A DNA stretch of 64,000 nucleotides, from assembly GCF_902706605.1 (NCBI RefSeq), contig NZ_CACSLH010000004.1, positions 58,778-122,777 on the forward strand. Reading direction: 5' to 3'. This DNA is from Enterococcus sp. CSURQ0835 (GTDB taxonomy: Bacteria > Bacillota > Bacilli > Lactobacillales > Enterococcaceae). Positions 9,222-15,763 of this stretch are shown one piece after another. Each line of letters begins with the position of its first letter. Position 1 is the stretch's first letter. The notes beneath the pieces are model-generated. The model was not told the origin of the DNA. It did no database searches and saw only the letters and a program-made list of their open reading frames with translations. The position numbers and the translations under genes are program-made.

Positions 9222-11465
9222 ATGACGACTGAAAATTTTAAGGTGACGAGCGGGCGGATCTTTTCCAAAGTCGAAAAACAAATGATCTGGCGCAAACCTG
9301 CAAGTCACCAAACAAGTCAAACCGAACTTCAAGTGGCTTCAGAGATCAAAGCCAACTGGGACGATTCGGAAATGAAGATCAGTAATATTTTACTAGAAGG
9401 CGATGCCGGATCAGGAAAGACGCAATTAGCTAAAGCCTTGTCCGCTGATCTGCAACTGCCTTACACTAAAGTCACTTGTTTTGCCGATATGGATAAAAGC
9501 GATGTCTTTGGCGCTTTATTGCCGGTGATCAATGACGATGAAGAAGATGAAGAACTGTTGGCGGCGATCTATCAAACGGATAGTCTGGATCAAGTGTTGG
9601 ATTTGATTTCGCGCCATTATAGTATCGGTCATGACCAAGCTCGTGAAAAATTAGCGCAACTCATTGAACGAATCGAGCAAAAAAATGAGCCAGTGCACTA
9701 TAAGTTTTATCCATCAGAAATCGTCCGTGCATTAGAAAAAGGCTATCTATTAGAAATCCAAGAACCAACCGTCATTCGAGATGCATCGGTACTAGTGGCG
9801 TTAAACTCAGCGTTAGAAAACAGCGGGACTTTGAATTTACCGACTGGGATCATTCGTCGACATCCAGATTGTGTCGTTGTGATCACTACGAATCGTAACT
9901 ACCAAGGCAATCGACCGCTGAATGAATCGTTACGAGACCGTGTACAGCACGCTGAAAAAATGGACTTGCCAACACTTGAAGTGATGACAGAGCGTGCAGC
10001 AGCCAAGACTGGTTTCACGGATCCCGAGTATTTGCTGGTAATGGCTAAGATCATCCGGCTATTAGATGAGACCGCTAAAGCGAATGCGATCAAAGGGGTT
10101 GCCGGGATGCGCTCGTATTTTTATTGGGTCAATACACTTAAACAAGCGCAAGACCCGCTTGTCAGTTTAGCGCCCAAAGTTTTATATAAATTAACGACTG
10201 ACGAGACTGAATTAGAAATCTTGCAACGAGCGTTAGACGAAAGCGGCTTATTGGACACACTTAGCCAATTAAAAGGTACCCAACAATTAAAAGCTTTTAA
10301 AGCCGGCCGAACGTTGAGTCAAGCAGAAGCCGACGCGCGGAATATCACCGAAGTTGCAGAACAAGGAACACTAGAACCCGCACCAGCTAAAGTAAAAGAA
10401 GAGCTATCAGCTGAAGATAAAATAGAAGAAGCAGCAAAAAATTCTGCCGAATCTGAAAACGCAGCTGTAGATGAAGCGCTAGAAATGGAAGCGGACCAAC
10501 GTTCTCAAAGCGATGGTGCAAGTCAAAACGCAACGCTCGATGACCGCGAAAAGATTGGCTCGAATTTATCACTAGAAGAAATCAATACGTTGGAACAAAC
10601 AAAGCGCAAAGAACTGAATCAAGAAGTCCGAAAAATTTTAAAAGGAACAGCGCATCAAAAAGAAGGGACACTGATTCATCGTCCGAAAGTCACGCAAAAA
10701 GGAATCAAGGAAGCGGCACAGTTGGTCCAACAAGTTACGCCTGAAGTCGAACAATTACTGAGACAAATGGCGGCTTTATTTGAACAAGAAGAGCATAGTG
10801 CCTATGCAAAAGGAAAATATTACGGAACTCGCTTTGATGCTAGCCGGGTCGCTTATGGGGATTTGCGAACATTCGATCAGAAAAATCCACCTGATGAACA
10901 ACCTTCACTCGCACTCGCGGTCCGGGTAGATGAATCAGGCTCGATGATCCGCGATGAACGCATCGAAAATGCTAAAAAAGCGGCGCTAGCTTTAAGTTTA
11001 TTCGCGGAAAAACTCAACATTCCATTTATGCTATATGGGGATTCCGCCGATGTCAGTCAGCGGGAAAAGACCTCGCTGTATTCCTATAAAGAGTTTACTG
11101 ATAGCTATGACTTTTTACCAGCGAAGATCACGACGATGAAGCCGCGGCAAAATAATCGCGATGGCGCGGTCTTACGAGTGATGGCGGCGAAGCTGAATCA
11201 ACAAGTAGCGACCACTAAAATTTTGTTGAACCTCAGTGATGGACAGCCCAAAGCGTTGCCTGATTACACGGGACCAAAAGCACAAGCCGATATTCAACAA
11301 GTCTTACAAGAGTACGAACGTCAAGGTGTTATATTTATCGCATGCGCAATTGGCGAAGACAAACAACAAATCAAGACTCTTTATGGAGAAGATCACTTTG
11401 TTGATATTAGTGAGATCAATACTTTAACGAGCCAACTGTTGCACTTGATCCAACGATTTATTTAA
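9222..11465 (+). CDS. Fused MoxR/CobS-like AAA+ ATPase and CobT-like VWA protein
   Basis: I start at ATG 9222, seven bases after AAGGAG (747 residues). Residues 1-350: AAA+ module with Walker A GDAGSGKT (60-67), sensor-1 Asn in VVVITTN (224), arginines in NESLRDR (238-240) and a GMRSYFYW segment as sensor 2. The Walker B position reads LLEIQE (176-181), with Gln where Asp is expected and Glu kept. An insertion (about 103-165) precedes it. Residues 400-520: acidic, charged linker. Residues 560-747: VWA domain with MIDAS DESGS (570-574), NNRDGAVLR and LSDG, the pattern of cobaltochelatase CobT. In other bacteria such AAA and VWA parts are separate proteins that remodel or metallate enzymes; the substrate here is unknown. 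Confidence 0.85.
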   Translation: MTTENFKVTSGRIFSKVEKQMIWRKPASHQTSQTELQVASEIKANWDDSEMKISNILLEGDAGSGKTQLAKALSADLQLPYTKVTCFADMDKSDVFGALLPVINDDEEDEELLAAIYQTDSLDQVLDLISRHYSIGHDQAREKLAQLIERIEQKNEPVHYKFYPSEIVRALEKGYLLEIQEPTVIRDASVLVALNSALENSGTLNLPTGIIRRHPDCVVVITTNRNYQGNRPLNESLRDRVQHAEKMDLPTLEVMTERAAAKTGFTDPEYLLVMAKIIRLLDETAKANAIKGVAGMRSYFYWVNTLKQAQDPLVSLAPKVLYKLTTDETELEILQRALDESGLLDTLSQLKGTQQLKAFKAGRTLSQAEADARNITEVAEQGTLEPAPAKVKEELSAEDKIEEAAKNSAESENAAVDEALEMEADQRSQSDGASQNATLDDREKIGSNLSLEEINTLEQTKRKELNQEVRKILKGTAHQKEGTLIHRPKVTQKGIKEAAQLVQQVTPEVEQLLRQMAALFEQEEHSAYAKGKYYGTRFDASRVAYGDLRTFDQKNPPDEQPSLALAVRVDESGSMIRDERIENAKKAALALSLFAEKLNIPFMLYGDSADVSQREKTSLYSYKEFTDSYDFLPAKITTMKPRQNNRDGAVLRVMAAKLNQQVATTKILLNLSDGQPKALPDYTGPKAQADIQQVLQEYERQGVIFIACAIGEDKQQIKTLYGEDHFVDISEINTLTSQLLHLIQRFI

Positions 11466-11587
11466 CGTCTTGTTGCGGTTGGTCGTTTGACCTAACTTAA
11501 TAAAAAATTCAAACTCCGGCAGATTATTTGATTTTATTGCCGAATTTCGTTAGGGTGATGGTAGACCTAATGAAAGGAAGGAAACAG

Positions 11588-12103
11588 ATGAGCAAAAAAA
11601 TCGCAGTACTCGTAACAGATTTAGTTGAAGACGTCGAATTAACTTCCCCAAAAGAGGCCTTTGAAAAAGCTGGCGCTGAGGTCGTTTTAATCGAAGAGGA
11701 AGCGGGTAAAAAAATTACCGGTAAAAAAGGTGAAACGTTTACGATCGATCAATCGATTGATGCCGTGAAGCCAGAAGAGTTCGATGCTTTGTTGATCCCA
11801 GGAGGCTTTTCACCCGATCAACTACGCGGTGACCAACGCTTTGTCGATTTTGTTGATTATTTCTTTGATCACGATAAACCGATCTTTGCGATTTGTCATG
11901 GTCCACAGATCTTTATTCAGACCGGTAAAACAAACGGTCGGACTTTGACCGCCTACAAGACTGTTCGACCCGATCTTCAGTATGCTGGTGGAAACGTCAA
12001 AGATGAAGCAGTCGTCGTAGACGGTAATTTAGTCACGAGTCGGACTCCAGATGATCTACCTGCTTTTAATGAAGCAAGTTTGAACATTTTACAACCGAGT
12101 TAA
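11588..12103 (+). CDS. DJ-1/PfpI family protein
   Basis: A 171-residue single-domain DJ-1/PfpI protein; relatives are stress proteins, deglycases or peptidases and the exact activity is uncertain. I start at ATG 11588 after AAAGGAAGG; the longer frame at 11528 has no comparable site. Seen: KKIAVLVTDLVEDVE at the N-terminus with the conserved acidic residue, LLIPGGFSPD, the nucleophile elbow AICHGPQ (Cys near residue 104), and a C-terminal TSRTPDDLPAF. This matches the subgroup of Bacillus general stress protein 18. A monocistronic gene ended by the hairpin at 12147. Confidence 0.9.
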   Translation: MSKKIAVLVTDLVEDVELTSPKEAFEKAGAEVVLIEEEAGKKITGKKGETFTIDQSIDAVKPEEFDALLIPGGFSPDQLRGDQRFVDFVDYFFDHDKPIFAICHGPQIFIQTGKTNGRTLTAYKTVRPDLQYAGGNVKDEAVVVDGNLVTSRTPDDLPAFNEASLNILQPS

Positions 12104-12146
12104 CCAGTAAAAAATCAACTCACTCGTTCAGTGAGAACTTAAATTT

Positions 12147-12201
12147 AAAAAGCGCGCACAGCGCAAGTGTTGGTGGATACTTTGCTGTGTGCGCTTTTTT
12201 T
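12147..12201. terminator. Bidirectional terminator
   Basis: AAAAGCGCGCACAGC pairs with GCTGTGTGCGCTTTT (one G-U), with T-runs on both strands. It serves the PfpI gene on plus and the B6 operon on minus. A smaller perfect hairpin (CTCACT/AGTGAG, 12119-12135) precedes it. Confidence 0.85.
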
Positions 12202-12238
12202 GATTAACATTTAACCTTATGATATGAAAGGATTGGAT

Positions 12239-12787
12239 TTAATAAGTTGCGCGCGGACCACCAATATATTTTGGCCGACTGCGAAGTGCCGTGACATGTG
12301 CGCCGCCTAATTCTTTGATCGAAGGCCGAACCGGAACTTGAACATGTTTGACATGCATTCCAATTGAAGTATCCCCAATATCGATCCCAGCTTGTGCCGT
12401 GATGTGCTCGACTTCTACTGGATCACTGAATTGTTCGAAAGCCGCGATCGAGCAAGAACCACCTGCGTGTAATGCCGGCTTGACACTGACGATCTCAAAT
12501 CCTTTCGATTCAGCAACTGCTCGTTCAACCGCTAAAGCACGATTGATGTGTTCACAGCCTTGAACGGCCAATGAAATGCCTTGAGGATCTAAAATTTCGC
12601 ATAACGTTTCGACGACCCAGCGACCAACTTCTTGGCTAGAATTTTTTCCGATCGTCCCGCCAACGATCTCAGAAGTCGTACAGCCTAAGACAAACACATC
12701 GCCTTTTTTCAAGTTTGCAACTGCCAACACATCGTCTACGATCGTTGTTAAATCTTTTCTTAATTGTTTTTCTTCGATCTCAATCAT
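12239..12787 (-). CDS. TIGR01440 / UPF0340 (YwlG-like) family protein
   Basis: A 182-residue protein of a conserved Firmicutes family of unknown function. Recognised by [21 protein letters not shown] near residue 30, [16 protein letters not shown] near residue 80, [11 protein letters not shown] near residue 105, and the C-terminal [12 protein letters not shown]. Cysteines and histidines in the middle motifs could bind a metal or a phosphate group, but that is inference. It is the third gene of a minus-strand unit after the kinase and ECF genes, 14 bp behind the ECF gene; I recall similar trios in streptococci, which would tie it to vitamin B6 metabolism. Confidence 0.88.
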   Translation of the reverse strand: MIEIEEKQLRKDLTTIVDDVLAVANLKKGDVFVLGCTTSEIVGGTIGKNSSQEVGRWVVETLCEILDPQGISLAVQGCEHINRALAVERAVAESKGFEIVSVKPALHAGGSCSIAAFEQFSDPVEVEHITAQAGIDIGDTSIGMHVKHVQVPVRPSIKELGGAHVTALRSRPKYIGGPRATY

Positions 12788-12801
12788 TTTTATTCTTCTT
12801 T

Positions 12802-13302
12802 CTATTTGTATTGTAGTCTGTGAACGATTTTATGCAATGAATGATACAAGGGAACTGTAACGCCGATCCCAAAAATATTTTGAATGATATTACCCGGAAT
12901 CGACGCTATGCCAGCTGGCCAGCCAAATAAAAAGGTTGTCGCAAATGCGTATCCTGCAATCATAAAGAGACTAGCTACTGGAAAACCTAAAAGCATGCCG
13001 CGTTTAGGGCCAAATTTTTGAAAGCACCAGCCTAAGATCAAACCTTGAACACCATGGATTACAATCGAAAACAATGCCCACTCTGGATAGCCAGAGATCA
13101 AATCGATCAAACCACCACTTAATGCCCCTACAAACAGACCGCCTGCCGGACCAAAAAGTAGCGCTGATGAATAAATTCCAACTTCACATAAAGTGACGAA
13201 ACCTTTTGTTGCAGGGACTGGAATAATAAACATCAATGACAAGGTAACGGTCAACGCCACCATCATTCCAAGTTTTGGTACATCTCGTTTTGCTAACATC
13301 AA
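12802..13302 (-). CDS. ECF transporter S component, probably for a B6 precursor
   Basis: A 166-residue membrane protein with about five or six hydrophobic helices and the substrate-binding fold features of ECF S components: [21 protein letters not shown] near residue 40 and a glycine-rich [17 protein letters not shown] segment. It would need the shared EcfAAT energising module encoded elsewhere. Its ATG overlaps the stop of the upstream kinase gene by 4 bp (ATGA), so the two are translationally coupled. By that coupling I infer a pyridoxine or related pyrimidine substrate (PdxU2-like); a thiamine precursor is the alternative. Confidence 0.8.
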   Translation of the reverse strand: MMLAKRDVPKLGMMVALTVTLSLMFIIPVPATKGFVTLCEVGIYSSALLFGPAGGLFVGALSGGLIDLISGYPEWALFSIVIHGVQGLILGWCFQKFGPKRGMLLGFPVASLFMIAGYAFATTFLFGWPAGIASIPGNIIQNIFGIGVTVPLYHSLHKIVHRLQYK

Positions 13303-14096
13303 ATCCCACCTTTATCATTTTTCGGGCCATGCCAAACATTGCCTTCACCATTTTTTAAAGACACGCCATTTTTGATTCCTTGGTAAACGAAAGCTTTACT
13401 TTTTTCGATCGCTGGAAAAAGTTCTGCTCCCAAGACAAGATTAGCAGTGATTGCAGAAGCGAGGGTGCAGCCAGCACCATTGATCGTACGTTTGGCTAAT
13501 TTAGGTTTCGCTAAGACCTCGAAGTGTTGCCCATCGTAAAATAAATCAAACGCCGTAGCACCAGCCAACCGATCACCGCCTTTGATCACAACTGCTTTTG
13601 GTCCGAGCTGATAGATTTTTTTAGCTGCGGCTTTCATCTCAGCAAGGTCAGTGATCGTTTGGCCACTCAGCAATTCAGCTTCTACTAGGTTAGGGGTTAC
13701 AAGCGTAGCTAACGGAAATAATTCATGGATCAAAGCCAATTTGTATTCATTGTTGGACGTTTCGTCTGTTTCTTTAAAAGCTAAAACAGGATCTAAGACG
13801 ATCGGCCCCTTAAACGACTGTAAGAATCGTTTAACCAACGGAATTGCCGCTGGATCGTGGATCAAGCCTAACTTGATTCCAGCCAACTCATAATTTTCTT
13901 GAATCGTATTTAATTGCTCACTCAATACTTCTAATGGCACATCGTGAATAAAAAAATTTCCATCACGGACTACAGCTAAACACGTGATCGCGGTCAGACC
14001 AAAAATTCCATATTCATCAAAGGCTTTAAGATCTGATTGTAATCCACCACCAGCTAAAGTATCGGAGCCAGCAATCGTTAAAATCGTTTTTGTCAT
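13299..14096 (-). CDS. pdxK: ThiD/PdxK-type pyridoxine or hydroxymethylpyrimidine kinase
   Basis: A 265-residue ribokinase-fold kinase: TILTIAGSDTLAGGGLQSDLK at the N-terminus, LDPVLAFKE near residue 120, AVVIKGGDRL near residue 185, and the anion-hole INGAGCTLASAI with the GAGC catalytic region near residue 208 (family form is GTGD/GAGC-like). Sequence resembles the ThiD-like PdxK subgroup of Firmicutes that phosphorylates pyridoxine, pyridoxal or HMP; the precise substrate is uncertain and the symbol tentative. First gene of the minus-strand trio with the ECF S component and the TIGR01440 protein. Confidence 0.82.
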   Translation of the reverse strand: MTKTILTIAGSDTLAGGGLQSDLKAFDEYGIFGLTAITCLAVVRDGNFFIHDVPLEVLSEQLNTIQENYELAGIKLGLIHDPAAIPLVKRFLQSFKGPIVLDPVLAFKETDETSNNEYKLALIHELFPLATLVTPNLVEAELLSGQTITDLAEMKAAAKKIYQLGPKAVVIKGGDRLAGATAFDLFYDGQHFEVLAKPKLAKRTINGAGCTLASAITANLVLGAELFPAIEKSKAFVYQGIKNGVSLKNGEGNVWHGPKNDKGGI

Positions 14097-14119
14097 AGCT
14101 ATCGCTCCTCACATCCTAC

Positions 14120-14148
14120 ATTATAAAGCGGTTTTATTTTTTTGAAAC
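14120..14148 (-). promoter_or_regulatory. Probable promoter of the B6 operon
   Basis: On the minus strand a perfect TATAAT (14125-14120) lies 16-17 bases after a weak -35 (TTTCAA or GTTTCA), about 24 bases before the kinase ATG. Confidence 0.5.
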
Positions 14149-14245
14149 AGCCAATTGGTAGATTTTAAAACCAGCCAATTCAAAAGCAAATCAGTTGTTG
14201 CTTTATTCAAGGTAGGGTAGCATGGAGGGGAAGGAGCGATGTGTT

Positions 14246-14869
14246 ATGAAAATTTTTGTGGCCGGAGCTACCGGTCGGGTCGGTCAAGAACTGATCAAAG
14301 AATTAGTGGCAAAGGATCATTTTATTTATGCTGCCGCACGTCATGAAGAAAATGTTGTTGCTAGTCAGCAAGTTCAGCCAGTTCACCTCGATTTGCACAA
14401 GGAAGTTACTGCGATCAGTGAAGATCTAGCAGAAGCTGAGGCAATTTATTTTGTGGCTGGCTCACGTGGCAAAGATCTATTGCAAACTGATTTATATGGT
14501 GCCGTCAAATTGATGCAAGCTGCTGAACAAAGGGGGATCAAACGCTATATCCAATTGAGTTCGCTCTTTGCTACTCAACCAGCAAAATGGCCTGATAGCT
14601 TACGAGATTATTACATTGCAAAATTTTTTGCGGATCGTTGGCTTCAAGACAATACTCAGCTCGATTATACGATCTTACAACCTGGAACGTTGCTAGAAGC
14701 ACCTGGTAGTGGCAAGATCACGACTCAAGTAGAAGAACGTAGCGAAAACTCAATCGAAAATGTCGCCGCTGTTTTAGCTGCTATTTTAGAAGCGCGCAAC
14801 ACAACGAAAAAAATTATCGTGATGGGAGACGGCCAAACGCCGATCACTGAAGCGATTCAAAAAATTTAA
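14246..14869 (+). CDS. NAD(P)-binding SDR-type (NmrA/YwnB-like) oxidoreductase
   Basis: A 207-residue atypical short-chain dehydrogenase. I start at ATG 14246, nine bases after AAGGAG; an ATG at 14222 carries the ribosome site inside its own codons. Seen: the Rossmann motif VAGATGRVGQEL at residues 5-16, an acidic residue strand VHLDLH, a VAGSRG loop, the conserved SSLFAT strand and a YxxxK pair (YYIAK near residue 127). C-terminal half follows the NmrA-like form. Substrate unknown; such proteins can be redox sensors. Monocistronic, ended at 14879. Confidence 0.88.
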   Translation: MKIFVAGATGRVGQELIKELVAKDHFIYAAARHEENVVASQQVQPVHLDLHKEVTAISEDLAEAEAIYFVAGSRGKDLLQTDLYGAVKLMQAAEQRGIKRYIQLSSLFATQPAKWPDSLRDYYIAKFFADRWLQDNTQLDYTILQPGTLLEAPGSGKITTQVEERSENSIENVAAVLAAILEARNTTKKIIVMGDGQTPITEAIQKI

Positions 14870-14878
14870 ACTCTGAAC

Positions 14879-14907
14879 CCGTCTAGTAAACACTGGACGG
14901 TTTTTTA
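14879..14907 (+). terminator. Rho-independent terminator
   Basis: CCGTCTAGT pairs with ACTGGACGG (one G-U) around a short AAAC loop, then six T residues. Confidence 0.85.
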
Positions 14908-15228
14908 CAAATTGCTCAAAAATATTTCTGCGAACGTTTTCTAAAAAGAAAAATTATTTACTTGCCGAGTATTTCAAGTTGACACTAAATAAATTAAATT
15001 GATTCAGTAAAGTTCAGCAAAATAGATTTAGTCGAACTTTGATCAGAATTTGACTGGAAAAATAATTAAAAAGCTAGCGAACGCCAAAAAATTCCTGAGA
15101 TAAATAAAAAGTTCTCGTGAAGGTAAAAGCCTAGACTCAAGAAGTTGCTGAGTTTAGACATCAATTGAACTACGACTAAATGCTTTTATTAATGAATTGT
15201 TACTGGAATGAATAAATTAACTGGCTCA

Positions 15229-15274
15229 AGCGCTTTTTGTATTTTGAAAAGGTGTTTAAAATACAAAAAGCGCT
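15229..15274. repeat. Perfect 17-bp inverted repeat with 12-base loop
   Basis: AGCGCTTTTTGTATTTT (15229-15245) and its exact complement (15258-15274). It can fold as RNA on either strand. No external T-run follows on plus. Its last four bases CGCT are also the first bases of the next inverted repeat, so the two hairpins cannot form fully at the same time. Confidence 0.8.
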
Positions 15275-15303
15275 AATTTAAATCAGTTAGAGTTAAATTA
15301 GCG
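15271..15303. repeat. Perfect 11-bp inverted repeat overlapping the previous one
   Basis: CGCTAATTTAA (15271-15281) and TTAAATTAGCG (15293-15303), 11-base loop. The shared CGCT makes it an alternative to the 15229-15274 hairpin. Confidence 0.75.
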
Positions 15304-15386
15304 TAATCGAGAAGAGGATTAAATTTTTGTGGAGAGTCACTCAAACGAGCGATTAAATTCAAGTACATAACTTTATTTAATCTATA

Positions 15387-15404
15387 TTATGTAAACTTAC
15401 ATAA
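15387..15404. promoter_or_regulatory. 18-bp palindrome, possible operator
   Basis: TTATGTAA-AC-TTACATAA, eight-base arms with a two-base centre, overlapping a plus-strand TATATTAT that could be a -10. The form fits a TetR-, MarR- or PadR-type site. No regulator gene is next to it. Confidence 0.45.
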
Positions 15405-15417
15405 AATTTGTTTTCAT

Positions 15418-15576
15418 TTAATAATCTAGCCTCGATCTCTTAGTGCGACGCGACATCCTTTTGTAGAGCGACAAAACCTTCAAAAATTGCAATAACTCAA
15501 ATTCTTTACGTTTTATGGTCAATGAAACATCAGCTAAAGTTTGTTGCTTTCTAAAATGCTTATTTATATTCTCCAA
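15418..15576 (-). pseudogene. Probable remnant of an ABC transporter ATPase, N-terminal 25 codons plus unrelated tail
   Basis: A 52-codon frame with TTG start at 15576, seven bases after AGGAGAG. Residues 2-26 (ENINKHFRK, then QQTLADVSLTIKRKEF) read like the first strands of an ABC ATPase, just before where Walker A should come. Instead the sequence turns to a basic tail (YKRMSRRTKRSRLDY) and stops. No Walker A, LSGGQ or DEAD-like motif appears in any frame downstream. I take it as the 5' scrap of a deleted gene; a real small basic protein is the alternative. A possible operator lies upstream at 15620-15653. Confidence 0.4.
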
Positions 15577-15619
15577 TAGTTTTCTCTCCTAAATAATTTA
15601 TTTCTTTGAAGTCTGATCA

Positions 15620-15653
15620 ACTTATAGCCTTATGATAAGTCGTAAATATAAGT
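15620..15653. promoter_or_regulatory. Nested inverted repeats, possible operator
   Basis: An 11-bp palindrome CTTATGATAAG (15629-15639) sits between outer arms ACTTATA (15620-15626) and TATAAGT (15647-15653). It precedes the 15576 remnant on the minus strand by about 45 bases, where an operator of a transporter gene would be expected. Confidence 0.4.
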
Positions 15654-15701
15654 CGTTTCTTGATCGTTTATTAATTCAGACAGTTTTGAACTCTATCACA
15701 C

Positions 15702-15746
15702 GTAAACCAAAACCGACTGAAAAATTTTCAGTCGGTTTTGGTTTAC
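15702..15746. terminator. 22-bp perfect hairpin terminator, bidirectional
   Basis: Arms of 22 bases with a single-base centre; in practice a loop of about AAAAATTTT. It directly follows the stop of the UvrA2-like gene on the minus strand. The unusually long, perfect arms make it one of the strongest hairpins in the window. Confidence 0.8.
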
Positions 15747-15763
15747 AACAGCTGCATTTGACT

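Larger units (their letters stand above)
14908..15417. other. AT-rich region without a supported gene
   Basis: About 510 bp of roughly 30-35% GC against over 40% in flanking genes, with no ORF of convincing coding character and ribosome site on either strand. It holds a 9-bp hairpin at 15131-15157, the overlapping inverted repeats at 15229-15303, a repeated GATTAAATT (15316 and 15351 areas) and the palindrome at 15387. It looks like a decayed or regulatory insertion. Confidence 0.6.

Noticed and set aside
15209..15274. Short plus-strand frame starting at ATG 15209 through the 17-bp inverted repeat
   Set aside because: No ribosome site; the reading frame is a by-product of the hairpin sequence.
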